Shown: positions 23,012 to 31,845, counted from the stretch's first letter. The stretch: DNA of 64,000 nt from Elusimicrobiota bacterium (GCA_016218575.1 JACRDN010000019.1:1-64000); one strand, 5' to 3'. Numbers and translations are program-made. Notes: generated by a model not told the origin, from the letters alone.

Positions 23012-23882
23012 GCATCACCCGAGCCTTCCCGCTTCCGCGTCCCTCCCTCCCCTCACCAAGGCCTTCAGCCTCACCGCCGTGGTGTTCCTGGCCGAGCTTT
23101 TCGGAGGCTGGTGGACCGGGAGCCTCTCCCTTTTGGCCGACGCCATGCACATGGGGGTGGATCTCCTGGCTCTGGGGATGGGGCTTTTCGCGGCCATAGT
23201 CAGCCGCCGGCCTCCCGACGCCAAGAGAACCTTCGGCTACAAGCGCGTCGAGGTCCTGGCCGCGCTCGGAAACGGGGTGGCCTTGTGGATCGCCACGGGG
23301 ATGATCCTGCGCGAGGCGTACGAGAGGTTCTCTTTTCCGCGTCCCGTGGCCGCGCTCCAAATGATGGGCTTCGCGGTCTTGGGGCTGGCCTGCAACATCG
23401 TCTCGGGGCTTTACCTCTACAGCTCGAGCAAGCGCAACATCAACCTGCGCGGCGTGTTCCTCCACGTGGTCTCGGACACCCTGGGCTCGGTGGGGGCCTT
23501 GGCCGCCGGGGGCGTTATCTGCGCCACGGGCTGGTACGCGGCCGATCCCTTGGCCAGCGTTTTCATTTGCCTCGGCATCGTCTTCACCTCGTTTTTGCTG
23601 ATGCGGGACTCCATCCACATCCTTCTGGAGGGAGCCCCGCCCCACTTGGATTTGGAGGAGATCCGCTCCGCTTTGGCGGGCCTTCCGGGAGTCAAGGAAG
23701 TGCACGACCTGCATCTTTGGTCCCTGACCCAGGGAAGCGAGTCCATGAGCGGGCACGTGGTGATTGACGAGAGCCACGAGGCCGAAGCCGTGCTTCAAGC
23801 CGGGACGTCGCTGCTCGAGAACCGATTCGGCCTGTCGCACGTCACTCTGCAAATCGAGAAGAGCCATGAGCCTGAAGAATAG
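23001..23882 (+). CDS. cation diffusion facilitator exporter
   Basis: The product (293 aa from this start) is a ZitB/CzcD-like CDF transporter with six transmembrane helices. Metal-site HxxxD pairs occur in TM2 (ADAMHMGVD) and TM5 (LHVVSD). The conserved RPPDAKRTFGYKRVEVLAALGN lies between TM2 and TM3. A C-terminal cytoplasmic metallochaperone-like domain contains VHDLHLWSLTQG. It exports Zn or another divalent cation by proton exchange. The start at 23001 gives an 11-bp overlap with rlmB; an alternative ATG at 22971 would overlap by 41 bp. Confidence 0.9.
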   Translation: MLDRHHPSLPASASLPPLTKAFSLTAVVFLAELFGGWWTGSLSLLADAMHMGVDLLALGMGLFAAIVSRRPPDAKRTFGYKRVEVLAALGNGVALWIATGMILREAYERFSFPRPVAALQMMGFAVLGLACNIVSGLYLYSSSKRNINLRGVFLHVVSDTLGSVGALAAGGVICATGWYAADPLASVFICLGIVFTSFLLMRDSIHILLEGAPPHLDLEEIRSALAGLPGVKEVHDLHLWSLTQGSESMSGHVVIDESHEAEAVLQAGTSLLENRFGLSHVTLQIEKSHEPEE

Positions 23883-25323
23883 GCGAGGAGTCGTTTTTTC
23901 GGCCGTTTTCCTTATCCTTGGGCTGTCTTCGGGGGCTTGGGCCATGCCGCGCATGGTCGTGGTGGTGAGCGTGGACCAGATGAGGGCCGATTACCTCGAC
24001 CGCTTCGCGGGCAAGTACCGAAGCGGACTCAAGCGCCTGCGGGAGGAGGGGGCGGTGTTTTCCCAGGCTTATCACGCCCATACTCCCTCCGAGACGGGGC
24101 CGGGGCACGCCGTCATCATGACCGGCCAGTTCCCGGAGCGCACCGGCATCGTGGGCAACGAATGGCGGGACTCAAGCGGCTCCATGACCTATGTGGTCGC
24201 AGATTCGCTTCACGCCATCGGGCCGGAGCATCTTCTCTCCTACACCGTGGGCGACGCGCTCAAGGCCAAGGATGGGCGCGCCCTCGTGGTCTGCCTCTCC
24301 CTCAAGGACCGAGCCGCCGTGCTCATGGGCGGCAAGAAGGCCGACCTCGCGCTTTGGTTTGACAAAGGCGGGAAGGAATTTACGACATCCTCCTACTACG
24401 CGCTGCCATCTTGGCTGGAGGCCTTCAACCGAAAGTTCGCCCCGGAGATCTCCGGAGATTTTCTCGACACTCCGGCCTCCGACCGGCTTCTGCTCGATTT
24501 GACCGAGGAGGCCCTGAAGCGCCTGCCCTTGGGAAAGGACTCGATCCCCGACATCCTGGCTGTGAGTTTCTCGGGGACCGATTACGTGGGGCACCGCTAC
24601 GGCCCTGACAGCCCGCAGATCGAGAATCAAATGCTGTCCTTGGACGCCCTCCTGGGAGAGCTCCTGGACCGGCTCAAGGCCAAGGTCGGGGCCGGCCGTT
24701 TCGACCTGGTCCTGACCTCGGACCATGGGGTGGCCCCGGTGCCGGAGAGCCCGGAGGGCAAGGCCCTGCAGGGCCGGCGCGTCCTCTGGAAGAATTTAGA
24801 AGCCGCTCTCGAGCTGGCCCTCGAGTGGAATATCCCGGCCGGCAAGGATTCCAGCCGGCGCTGGGTGCTGGGTTTCAGCTATCCCAACCTCTACTTGAAC
24901 CTGGATCTGGCCAAGAAGCTGGGCCTGGAGCCCTCCGCCTTCCTGCGCCGCGCGGCGAGGGCCTTGCGGTCCGTGGACGGCATGGCCGCGGTCTACATTC
25001 CGGGGGAGCTCGACCCGAGCGACCCGTACGCGGAGATCTATCGCCGCAGCTTCATGCCCGGGCGTTCCGGGGATTTGATGCTGAGGGTGGCACCCGGGGT
25101 GGTGCTGACCGACCGGACCGCCGGGAGCGATCATGGCACTCCCTACGATTACGACGCGCACGTGCCCCTGATCTTCTGGGGGCCCGATTTCAAGAGCGGG
25201 CGCTTCGAGGAGCGGGCGCTCGTGGCGGACTTGGCGCCCACCGTGGCCGAGCTCCTCGAGGTTAAGTTTCCGACGGCCCAGGGCCAATCCCGAGCCGAGT
25301 CCTTTCGGGAGGAGGCGAGATGA
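23866..25323 (+). CDS. secreted PafA-like alkaline phosphatase family protein
   Basis: The 485-aa product has a signal peptide (residues 1-26, AWA cleavage). The alkaline phosphatase superfamily motifs are SVDQMRADYLDRF (metal Asp), HTPSETGPGHAVIMTG with Thr77 as probable nucleophile, GTDYVGHRYGPDS, LTSDHGVAPVP and GSDHGTPYDYDAHVPLIFWG. The pattern matches Ca/Zn PafA-type phosphatases and phosphodiesterases that release phosphate in the periplasm. The start is inside the upstream CDF gene (ATGAGCCTG) because the signal peptide begins there. It shares ATGA with the next gene. Confidence 0.85.
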   Translation: MSLKNRRGVVFSAVFLILGLSSGAWAMPRMVVVVSVDQMRADYLDRFAGKYRSGLKRLREEGAVFSQAYHAHTPSETGPGHAVIMTGQFPERTGIVGNEWRDSSGSMTYVVADSLHAIGPEHLLSYTVGDALKAKDGRALVVCLSLKDRAAVLMGGKKADLALWFDKGGKEFTTSSYYALPSWLEAFNRKFAPEISGDFLDTPASDRLLLDLTEEALKRLPLGKDSIPDILAVSFSGTDYVGHRYGPDSPQIENQMLSLDALLGELLDRLKAKVGAGRFDLVLTSDHGVAPVPESPEGKALQGRRVLWKNLEAALELALEWNIPAGKDSSRRWVLGFSYPNLYLNLDLAKKLGLEPSAFLRRAARALRSVDGMAAVYIPGELDPSDPYAEIYRRSFMPGRSGDLMLRVAPGVVLTDRTAGSDHGTPYDYDAHVPLIFWGPDFKSGRFEERALVADLAPTVAELLEVKFPTAQGQSRAESFREEAR

Positions 25324-27920
25324 GGAAGTCTTTTTTGACGGTTGTTTGCGCCGCGTTGGCCTTGGCCACGGTTTCCGTTCAGGCCAAGCCGCTGTACTTC
25401 GGTGATGAAAGGCTTCTGCCGGAGTCCGGGGCCTGGGCCAAGCCCGAGCGCTTCAAATCCGCCGGCCCGCGATTTCGCCGCGACCGGGAAGTGGATATCC
25501 TCCACATCAAACTCGAGATAGCCCTCGATTTCCAGAAGCAGTCCTTCGAGGCCGCGGTCACCCAGCGCTTCAAGGCTTTGGGGCCCGGAGTCAATCGCCT
25601 GGAGTTGGACGCGCAGGGCCTCGATATCCGCAAAGTGACCGGCGCGCGGGGAGAAAAGCTTGATTTCGAGGTCCTGCCGGAAAAGCTCGTGGTTCATTTT
25701 CCCAAGGCCTTGGCGGCCGGCGAGGAAGGCAGCATCCGGATCGAGTACGCCGGGTCTCCCCGCCACATGGGGCTCCACTTCTTTAAGGCCGACGAGCGCT
25801 ATCCCGGCCAGCCGGACATGGTTTGGAGCCAGGGAGAGGCCGAGGAAAACCGCTTTTGGATCCCGCTCTACGATTACCCCAACGAGCGCGTCTCCACCGA
25901 GGTCGTCGCCACGGTTCCAGAGGGCTTCACCGCCGTTTCAAACGGCAAGCTTCTTTCCCAAGGCCCGGGCCCCAAGCCCGGCACACGGGCCTTTCACTGG
26001 CTGCAGGAGCGCCCGCATGTGGCCTATCTCGTCACTTTGTCCGCGGCGCGCTTCGTTCCCGTGGCCCTGAGCGCTCCGGAGCCGGGGAAGGGCGTTCCCA
26101 TGACGGTCTGGGCCCTTCCCGGCCAGGAAGAGGACGCCAAGCGCACCTTCGCCAGGACCCCGGACATGGTCCGCTATTTCTCCGAGCTTCTGGACGCTCC
26201 CTACCCTTGGGAGAAATACGACCAAGTCCTGGTCTATGAATTTTTCGGCGGCATGGAGAACACCTCGGCCACCAATATCCTTGACCGCGCCCTCTTGGAC
26301 TCCCGGGCCTCCCTGGACCATGATTCCGACGACTTGATCTCCCATGAATTGGCCCATCAATGGTTCGGGGATCTCGTCACCTGCAAGGACTGGTCGCATA
26401 TCTGGCTCAACGAGGGCGTCACCTCCTATTTCCAAGCCCTTTGGAAGCGCAAGGACAAAGGGGCCGACGAGTTCGCCTACGACCTGCACCAGAAGGCCCA
26501 GAGGTATTTCGGCGAGCACGGCTCCTACCAGCGCGCGGTGGTGACCGAACGCTACGAAATTCCCATGGACATGTTCGACGCCCACACCTACAACAAGGGG
26601 GCCTGGGTCCTGCACATGCTGAGGATGGAGCTGGGCGAGGATCTCTTCTGGAAGTCCTTCAAGCGCTACCTGCGCGAACGCCAGGATTCCGTGGCCGAGA
26701 CCGAGGATCTGCGCCGGGCCGTGGAGGAGACCACGGGAAAATCCATGCTCCAATTCTTCAACCAGTGGCTTTACGGCCCAGGCTACCCATTCCTTCTCAT
26801 CAAGGAAGAATGGGACCCAATTGGCAAGGAGCTTAAGCTGCGAGTCATCCAGAAGCAGGCCAAGGACGGCATGCCTGTCTTCCGCTTCAAGCTTCCCCTT
26901 CAATTCGACAAGGACGGCAAAAAGGTCGTTGCCGAGGTTTCCAAGGAGGAGGAAAGCTTCTCCTGGCCGCTCGGCTCCCGGCCCAGGATGATCCGCCTGG
27001 ACCCCGAGCAAAGCCTCTTGGCCGAGTATAAGCTCGAGTTTCCAGAGGATATGCTCATCTCCGCCTTGAGGGAGGACCTCTCCGTGTCCGGGCGCCTGAG
27101 GGCTCTTTCTGCCTTGGGCAAATTGCCCAGCCCCAAGGCCTTGGCCGCGATCGGCCAGTGCCTGCTCAAGGACCCTTTCTGGGGCGTGGCCGCGGCCTGC
27201 GCCGCGGAGCTCGGGAAAATCGGCGGCCCCAAGGCCCTGGCGGCCTTGAAAGAAGGGGCGCGGAGCAAGCATTCCAAGGTTCGCGCGGCCTCGGCCTCAG
27301 CCTTGGGCCAATTCTTGAGGCAGGAGGAGGCTTTGGAGGCCGTAAAGCCCCTGGCCGGGAAAGACCCCAGCTACCGGGTCGAGGCGGCCGCGCTCGCGGC
27401 TTTGGGCTCCTTGCGCTTGCCTCAGTCCCGGGCCCTGCTCGAGCCCAAGCTTGGGGACGGCTCTTGGGACCAGGCGATCCGCAGGGCGGCGCTTTCCGGC
27501 TTGGGGCGGCTCAAGGAGGAGGCGACGCTCCCGCTTTTGCAGGATTGGGCCGGCCCGGGCAAGCCGGCTCTCGCCCGCTCGGCGGCTCTGGGGGCCTTGG
27601 CCGAGGCCGGCGAGGGAAAAGAGCCCGTCCGGGACTTCTTGGCCATGGTCTTGGAAACCGAGGAGGATCGCGTCGTCCGCGGAGCCGCGATTCGCGCTCT
27701 TTCCTCGTTGGGGGACCCTCGGGCCAACGTTTCCCTGTCAAAAATCGCGACGCGGGATCCTTCCCCGGAGGTCCGCCGCGGGGCCGAGGAGGCCATCGAG
27801 AACATCCGCCAAGGAAAGAAGGGCCGGATAGAGGAGCTCTCCAAGCAAGTGGATGGGCTGGTGGAGAAGTTGGACCGTTTCGAGAAGAAGCTTGATGAGC
27901 TCCAGAAAAAGGCGAAATAA
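25320..27920 (+). CDS. secreted M1 aminopeptidase with HEAT-repeat tail
   Basis: The 866-aa product has a signal peptide (residues 1-22). The M1 beta-saddle domain is at about 50-245, the GGMENTSATN substrate motif follows, and the zinc site HELAHQWFGD (H342, H346) is completed by the downstream glutamate in LNEGVTSYFQ. The M1 portion ends near residue 560. The rest (about 580-835) is HEAT/PBS-type helical repeats (RLRALSALGKLPSPKALAAI, VRAASASALGQF, VRGAAIRALSSLG, VRRGAEEAIENI) followed by a short coiled coil to the end. It probably trims peptides outside the cytoplasm, with the repeats as a docking scaffold. Confidence 0.9.
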   Translation: MRKSFLTVVCAALALATVSVQAKPLYFGDERLLPESGAWAKPERFKSAGPRFRRDREVDILHIKLEIALDFQKQSFEAAVTQRFKALGPGVNRLELDAQGLDIRKVTGARGEKLDFEVLPEKLVVHFPKALAAGEEGSIRIEYAGSPRHMGLHFFKADERYPGQPDMVWSQGEAEENRFWIPLYDYPNERVSTEVVATVPEGFTAVSNGKLLSQGPGPKPGTRAFHWLQERPHVAYLVTLSAARFVPVALSAPEPGKGVPMTVWALPGQEEDAKRTFARTPDMVRYFSELLDAPYPWEKYDQVLVYEFFGGMENTSATNILDRALLDSRASLDHDSDDLISHELAHQWFGDLVTCKDWSHIWLNEGVTSYFQALWKRKDKGADEFAYDLHQKAQRYFGEHGSYQRAVVTERYEIPMDMFDAHTYNKGAWVLHMLRMELGEDLFWKSFKRYLRERQDSVAETEDLRRAVEETTGKSMLQFFNQWLYGPGYPFLLIKEEWDPIGKELKLRVIQKQAKDGMPVFRFKLPLQFDKDGKKVVAEVSKEEESFSWPLGSRPRMIRLDPEQSLLAEYKLEFPEDMLISALREDLSVSGRLRALSALGKLPSPKALAAIGQCLLKDPFWGVAAACAAELGKIGGPKALAALKEGARSKHSKVRAASASALGQFLRQEEALEAVKPLAGKDPSYRVEAAALAALGSLRLPQSRALLEPKLGDGSWDQAIRRAALSGLGRLKEEATLPLLQDWAGPGKPALARSAALGALAEAGEGKEPVRDFLAMVLETEEDRVVRGAAIRALSSLGDPRANVSLSKIATRDPSPEVRRGAEEAIENIRQGKKGRIEELSKQVDGLVEKLDRFEKKLDELQKKAK

Positions 27921-28554
27921 CCGGGAGCGCGCCGGCATAATCTTTCTCAATAGCGAGGTGCCCAACCTTGGGCTTGTGCGGCGGATACTTCCCCTATGCT
28001 CCGTGCATCTCTGCAGCGACGGAGGATTATCGCGCGCCCTCGGCTTTGGGATCGAACCTGACTTCGTGGTGGGGGACATGGATTCGGTTCCGAGGCCCTT
28101 GCCGGCCCTTAGGCGCGCGATTTTCAGATGCGACTTTGATGAGAGCCTCTCGGACTTCGAGAAGACCTTGCGCCTGGCTTCGGAGCTAGGCCTGCGCCGG
28201 CTCTATGTGGCGGGGGCCTTGGGGGGGAGATTGGACCATGTCTTGGTTAACAGGACCATCGCGGAGGCTTGGGCCGGGGAATTCGACATGGTCCTGGTGG
28301 ATCAGGGCCTGGCCCGGCTATTGCGGCCGGGGAGCTACGCCTTCAAGCTCCCCAGAGGAGCCATTTTTTCTCTTCTCGCGGCTGGCGCCGCGTCTCGAGT
28401 CAGCCTTTCAGGCTGCCGCTATCCCCTGAAGAACGCCGTCCTCGAGCCGGGAAGCCGGGGACTCAGCAACGCGGCAAAGGGGCCAGCGGCGGTGCGCCTG
28501 CGCCTTCACGACGGGCTCATGTGGTTTATTCAGCCTTTGGCGGCGCGGATATAG
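27895..28554 (+). CDS. thiN: thiamine pyrophosphokinase
   Basis: The product (219 aa) carries the TPK signatures LCSDGGLSRALGFGIEPDFVVGDMDS, a DESLSDFEKTLRLA acidic motif in place of the usual DKDxTDxEKAL, and GALGGRLDHVLVN. The C-terminal beta-sandwich contains ISFLLAAG-like FSLLAAGAASRVSLSG and the LSN motif. It transfers pyrophosphate from ATP to thiamine to form TPP. The start MSSRKRR overlaps the M1 gene by 26 bp. An internal non-Met start close to AGIIFLN is possible. The 3' end overlaps the convergent NlpC gene by 25 bp. Confidence 0.85.
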   Translation: MSSRKRRNNRERAGIIFLNSEVPNLGLVRRILPLCSVHLCSDGGLSRALGFGIEPDFVVGDMDSVPRPLPALRRAIFRCDFDESLSDFEKTLRLASELGLRRLYVAGALGGRLDHVLVNRTIAEAWAGEFDMVLVDQGLARLLRPGSYAFKLPRGAIFSLLAAGAASRVSLSGCRYPLKNAVLEPGSRGLSNAAKGPAAVRLRLHDGLMWFIQPLAARI

Positions 28555-29918
28555 GCGTATCCCTGGACCAAGCGCTCGAGGTCGGAGAGCCTTTGGATGA
28601 CTACCTTGCCGTAGCTCGAGGAGGCCGCGAGCATGTAGCCGTCGCCGATGTAAATCGCGGCGTGAGTCACGCCCTTGTGGGCGATGGAGGCCTGGCCGCT
28701 GGTGTCATGGAAGTAGATCAGGTCCCCGGGATGAGGCGGCCCTTGGCGCAAGGCCAGGAATTTATTTTTCTCGGCCAGCCAATATTGGTCGTCCGCCAAC
28801 CGGGTGAAGCTCTCGGGAAGCCAGCCGAGGACTTTTTCCACGGCTTTTTGGGTCAAAAGCGCGCAGTCCATGGAAGAGAGCCCGTCTCCTCCTAGATCAT
28901 AGGGCAGTCCCAGGAATCCCGCGGCGGCGGCCAGGATTTTGCCTCCCAAAGTTTTCGGCTCGGAGGCCAACGCGCCGCTTTCCAATTTGGCCAGCATTGC
29001 CGCCGTCTTGGGGCCGATGGTTTTTCCTTCGCCCGTGATCTGGCGCGTGGCCTTGAACAGAGCCAAAGCCCTGGCGAGATTTTCGTCATAGCGGCCCCAA
29101 TCCGCGCCGTCGGGGGATCCGAGCACGAGCCTCGGGTTCCACTTGAGAAGAGCGGCCTTCACTCGGGCGATGGGGCCGTGCGGCCGGGGGTCTTTGTCTC
29201 CCGGCTTGAGGCCCGCCAATTCCTTGGCCAAGGCAGGCACGGCCTCCTCGGGAGCCTTGATCTTGAGGCCCTTGGGGGGTGCCTGGGTGACGTTTTCCGG
29301 GGGGAACTGGCTTCCCGGCCCGGCCGAGACGATTTCGCCCGGGTCCTTGGTCTCGAAAGCACGGCTTAAAGCGTCGAGTTTTTCCTGCACCTGCCGGGCG
29401 ACGGACGGCGGGAGGCGGGGCTGGGAGGGGTCGGGGCTCTTGCCGGCATTGTTGTCGAGAATGGCCGACAACAGGGATTTGCGGACAGCGCTCTCGCGTT
29501 TTTCCTCCTCGCCGCCGCGCGCCGAGGGTTTGCGCTTCCTGTCCCGGTAAACGGCCTCGGCCAGGGATTCAGAAGAGGGGTCGTCCTTCTTGAATTGGCG
29601 GGCCGCGGCCCGGATCATTTCTCGGTAGAGCTCGAGGCTGTCCTCCTCGGCCCTGCCCTGCTGGACGTACTCAGCCTGGTCCATGGCCTGGACCAGGGAG
29701 TCGAGCTCCGCTTTCACGGCGGGCTGCCGATCGGCCGGAACGTTCCCCAGCCGGCTCTTTAAGTGATCGTAGTCGGGCAAGGGAGTTCCCGCGAAGTAGC
29801 ACTGCGCGGCCTTCTGGCGCACGTGCCCCATGGCCACCTGGAGGGGGAGAAGCTCCTGGGCGCGGGCGCCGAGGCTCAAGGCCAGGCATAACGCCGTCCA
29901 GGGGAGAACATTCCTCAT
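28530..29918 (-). CDS. secreted NlpC/P60 cell-wall hydrolase
   Basis: The product (462 aa) has a signal peptide (residues 1-20, MRNVLPW..GARAQ) and a long helical, charged middle region. The C-terminal NlpC/P60 domain has nucleophile Cys in GLSSMDCALLTQKAVEK, the PPHPGDLIYFHDTSG strand and His in GVTHAAIYIGDGYMLAA. A putative peptidoglycan-binding fold (DENLARALALFKATRQITGEGKTIG) precedes it. It should cleave stem peptides in the cell wall. The start at 29918 rather than 29954 is chosen because the signal peptide begins there and a -10 lies 7 nt upstream. It belongs to the tandem-box promoter group. Confidence 0.85.
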   Translation of the reverse strand: MRNVLPWTALCLALSLGARAQELLPLQVAMGHVRQKAAQCYFAGTPLPDYDHLKSRLGNVPADRQPAVKAELDSLVQAMDQAEYVQQGRAEEDSLELYREMIRAAARQFKKDDPSSESLAEAVYRDRKRKPSARGGEEEKRESAVRKSLLSAILDNNAGKSPDPSQPRLPPSVARQVQEKLDALSRAFETKDPGEIVSAGPGSQFPPENVTQAPPKGLKIKAPEEAVPALAKELAGLKPGDKDPRPHGPIARVKAALLKWNPRLVLGSPDGADWGRYDENLARALALFKATRQITGEGKTIGPKTAAMLAKLESGALASEPKTLGGKILAAAAGFLGLPYDLGGDGLSSMDCALLTQKAVEKVLGWLPESFTRLADDQYWLAEKNKFLALRQGPPHPGDLIYFHDTSGQASIAHKGVTHAAIYIGDGYMLAASSSYGKVVIQRLSDLERLVQGYAYIRAAKG

Positions 29919-29925
29919 CCGCAAT

Positions 29926-29992
29926 AGAATAGCCGCTTCGGCTCGGCCGGACAAGGAACTAAAGGCCTATAGGCTCCTGGGCCTTTAGGCCC
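29926..29992 (-). promoter_or_regulatory. tandem-box promoter, copy D (NlpC gene)
   Basis: Reading the minus strand, box 1 GGGCCTAAAGG starts at 29992. Box 2 AGGCCTTTAG starts at 29968, 24 bp later. The -10 TATTCT starts at 29931, exactly 37 bp after box 2. The ATG (29918) is 7 nt beyond the -10. Boxes and the 37-bp spacing match copies at 36135, 51604 and 57706. TTGTCC at the -35 position is a weak additional match. Confidence 0.6.
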
Positions 29993-30018
29993 AGGGCTGG
30001 GAGCGTCCTTGTGGGAGC

Positions 30019-30062
30019 AAGTTATTCACAAAAACTTCCCGGGAAATTTTTGTGAATAACTT
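30019..30062. repeat. palindromic repeat copy 3, two DnaA boxes
   Basis: This is a near-perfect 44-bp palindrome. GTTATTCACAAAAACTTCCC (30021-30040) pairs 19 of 20 positions with 30041-30060. TTATTCACA (30022-30030) and its inverse TGTGAATAA (30051-30059) both fit the DnaA consensus TTATNCACA. It encodes the last codons and stop of the DUF309 gene, so the element appears to have inserted into the 3' end of a coding region. It aligns with 638-677 including the flanking TTCG. Confidence 0.75.
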
Positions 30063-30564
30063 CGAGGCGTGGGACATCGGAGGGGCTCCGTCCGGCGCGG
30101 AGCCGTTCCAAAGCCGGCCGCAGGGCGGCGCGGGCTTCCGGGGCTCGGCCGGTTCTCTCCAGTTTGGCCAGGCCCTCCTCGAGAAGCTCGCGGGCTCCCG
30201 CCAAGGCTTCGGGGTCAAGCTCCAGCTTGTGGAAGGCCGCCGCGATCTGGATGAGGCCCTGGAGGAAAATCTTGGGCTCTCCCTGGGCCTTTCGCCAGAA
30301 GGCTTCCAGATGTTCGTGGGCGTCGAAGAACAGCCCGTGGTTGAACAGAAGCACCCAAAGTTCAAGAGCTTGCTCGACGGCAGTCCCCGCCCGCGGACGG
30401 GAAAACCATTCTTCCAGGGCCTTGCGGTGGGGCGAGCTGGGTATGAACTCGCCAATGCGCCGGGGGTCTTCCAGGCAGGAGACCAGAAGGGCGTAGCGCT
30501 CGTGCTTTATCTTTCGCGCGGCGGGACCTTCTTGACCAGAATGTAGAGCTTGCCCTCGTTCCAC
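30022..30564 (-). CDS. DUF309 domain protein
   Basis: The 180-aa, all-helical product contains the DUF309 signature NHGLFFDAHEHLEAFWR (residues about 74-90) followed by FLQGLIQIAAAFHKLE. The family has no firm biochemical role; a metal site formed by the conserved His and Glu residues has been suggested. The C-terminal dozen residues (VIHKNFPGSFCE) are encoded by the DnaA-box palindrome and are probably not ancestral. It starts with GTG overlapping the mltA 3' end by 58 bp and no better start is visible. Confidence 0.8.
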   Translation of the reverse strand: MERGQALHSGQEGPAARKIKHERYALLVSCLEDPRRIGEFIPSSPHRKALEEWFSRPRAGTAVEQALELWVLLFNHGLFFDAHEHLEAFWRKAQGEPKIFLQGLIQIAAAFHKLELDPEALAGARELLEEGLAKLERTGRAPEARAALRPALERLRAGRSPSDVPRLEVIHKNFPGSFCE

Positions 30565-31757
30565 TGGTAGCGCGCCGTGGTCGAGGCCTGCGGCCCGTGC
30601 CCCGCGTAGATGTCAACGCGCCCGGGCCCCTTGATGGCTCCGCCCGTGTCCATGCAGAGGGCGAAACGGCTGTTGGCAAATTGCCCCAGGAGCGCTCCCT
30701 TCTTGTCTGCCTGGGGAGAAACCGTAGCGAAGAAGGCCAGGGCTCCGAGGGGAATCACCGCGGGATCCACGGCGATGGAGCGCGCGGGCACCAAGGTCTG
30801 CTCGATGGTTCCGAAAGGCTCCCCATCGGGCGGCAGGGGTGCCAGCTCGAAGAAAGTGTAGCGCGGATTCTGGGCCAGGAGCCAATCCTCGACCTCGGGG
30901 TGCTCGCGCAGGTATTTGCGCAGCTTGTCATGGCTGATTTCCTCTCGCCCGAACACGTTGGCCTTGACGAGGAAGAGCCCCACGCTGTTGTAGGGCAGGG
31001 CGTTGGTGGCCGCGTATTTCACCAGCATTTCCTTGCCGTTCGGAAATTGCAGGATCCCGGAGCCCTGGATGTGGAGGTCCAAGCCGTCGAACTTGTTCTT
31101 GAGCCAGGCGATTTCCAGCCCCCGTCCCGCGAGCCTCTTGCGGATGTCTATCTCTCCCCGGGAGAAATAAGGAAGAACGCGCTTGTTCTTGCCGCTGCCC
31201 TCGATCCGGCCGATCAGCGCGTCCCCGCCGTATTTCTTGTCGAAGAGGCCGAGCTCGACTTCCACCATGTCGGAAGGTCTGCGGTAGAGGGGGTAGGAGT
31301 ATTTTCCGGTTTTCTTGAGGCTGGCGGCCAGAACCGGCTGGTAATACGACGAGAAGACGACTTTTCCGGCCCCGTCCGAGCCCTCGGATTGGTAAACGTC
31401 GAAGGTCTGCCGTATCTGCGCGTTGATTTCCCCGGAGCTGACCGCGGTGTTGAGGATGTCGAGAAGGGCTTGGATCGAGTCGGCGAGAATGGCCGCGCCG
31501 TAGTCGCGGTCCCCGATGCGGATGTACTTCGGCCCGGAATAGGTCTGGAGGTAGGCCATGGTCTTGCGCGCGGCCTTGATGAGGCCGTTCTTGGAGGAGA
31601 AGGAATCCGCGAAATCCGGGTATTGCTCCGGCTCCAGAAGCCGCAGGGAGGGTCCTCCCTTGGCCGTGGCCGTGGAAACGGAGGGACCCGGGGCCGGCTG
31701 GGCCGATGAAGGAGGAGCTTCGCTCCAGAGGAGAAAAACAAGGGCAAGGATTTTCAT
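30507..31757 (-). CDS. mltA: MltA lytic murein transglycosylase
   Basis: The 416-aa product has a short signal peptide (MKILALVFLLWSEAPPSSAQ). The MltA domain contains FSSYYQPVLAAS and GRGLEIAWLKNKFDGLDLHIQGSG, then VGLFLVKANVFGREEISHDKL. A C-terminal 3D (Asp-Asp-Asp) double-psi barrel holds ALCMDTGGAIKGPGRVDIYAGHG with the catalytic aspartates. It cleaves glycan strands to anhydromuramyl ends. No lipobox Cys is seen, so it may be periplasmic rather than a lipoprotein. It is followed by DUF309 in the same transcript. Confidence 0.92.
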   Translation of the reverse strand: MKILALVFLLWSEAPPSSAQPAPGPSVSTATAKGGPSLRLLEPEQYPDFADSFSSKNGLIKAARKTMAYLQTYSGPKYIRIGDRDYGAAILADSIQALLDILNTAVSSGEINAQIRQTFDVYQSEGSDGAGKVVFSSYYQPVLAASLKKTGKYSYPLYRRPSDMVEVELGLFDKKYGGDALIGRIEGSGKNKRVLPYFSRGEIDIRKRLAGRGLEIAWLKNKFDGLDLHIQGSGILQFPNGKEMLVKYAATNALPYNSVGLFLVKANVFGREEISHDKLRKYLREHPEVEDWLLAQNPRYTFFELAPLPPDGEPFGTIEQTLVPARSIAVDPAVIPLGALAFFATVSPQADKKGALLGQFANSRFALCMDTGGAIKGPGRVDIYAGHGPQASTTARYQWNEGKLYILVKKVPPRER

Positions 31758-31765
31758 GCGGAATC

Positions 31766-31811
31766 GGGGACAGTATACTGAATTTCGTTTGGAATTAAGT
31801 ATACTGTCCCC
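31766..31811. repeat. REP-like palindrome in mltA/smc gap
   Basis: GGGGACAGTATACT (31766-31779) and AGTATACTGTCCCC (31798-31811) form a perfect 14-bp inverted repeat around an 18-nt loop that itself has AATT/AATT arms. This GGGGACAGTATACT...AATT form recalls termini associated with REP-associated (IS200-like) tyrosine transposases in many genomes. No transposase is present. It lies between divergent mltA and smc, 34 nt before the smc start, and could affect either promoter. Confidence 0.6.
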
Positions 31812-31845
31812 TGTTCATCACATTTTTTTCAGAATCGGGAGCAAT

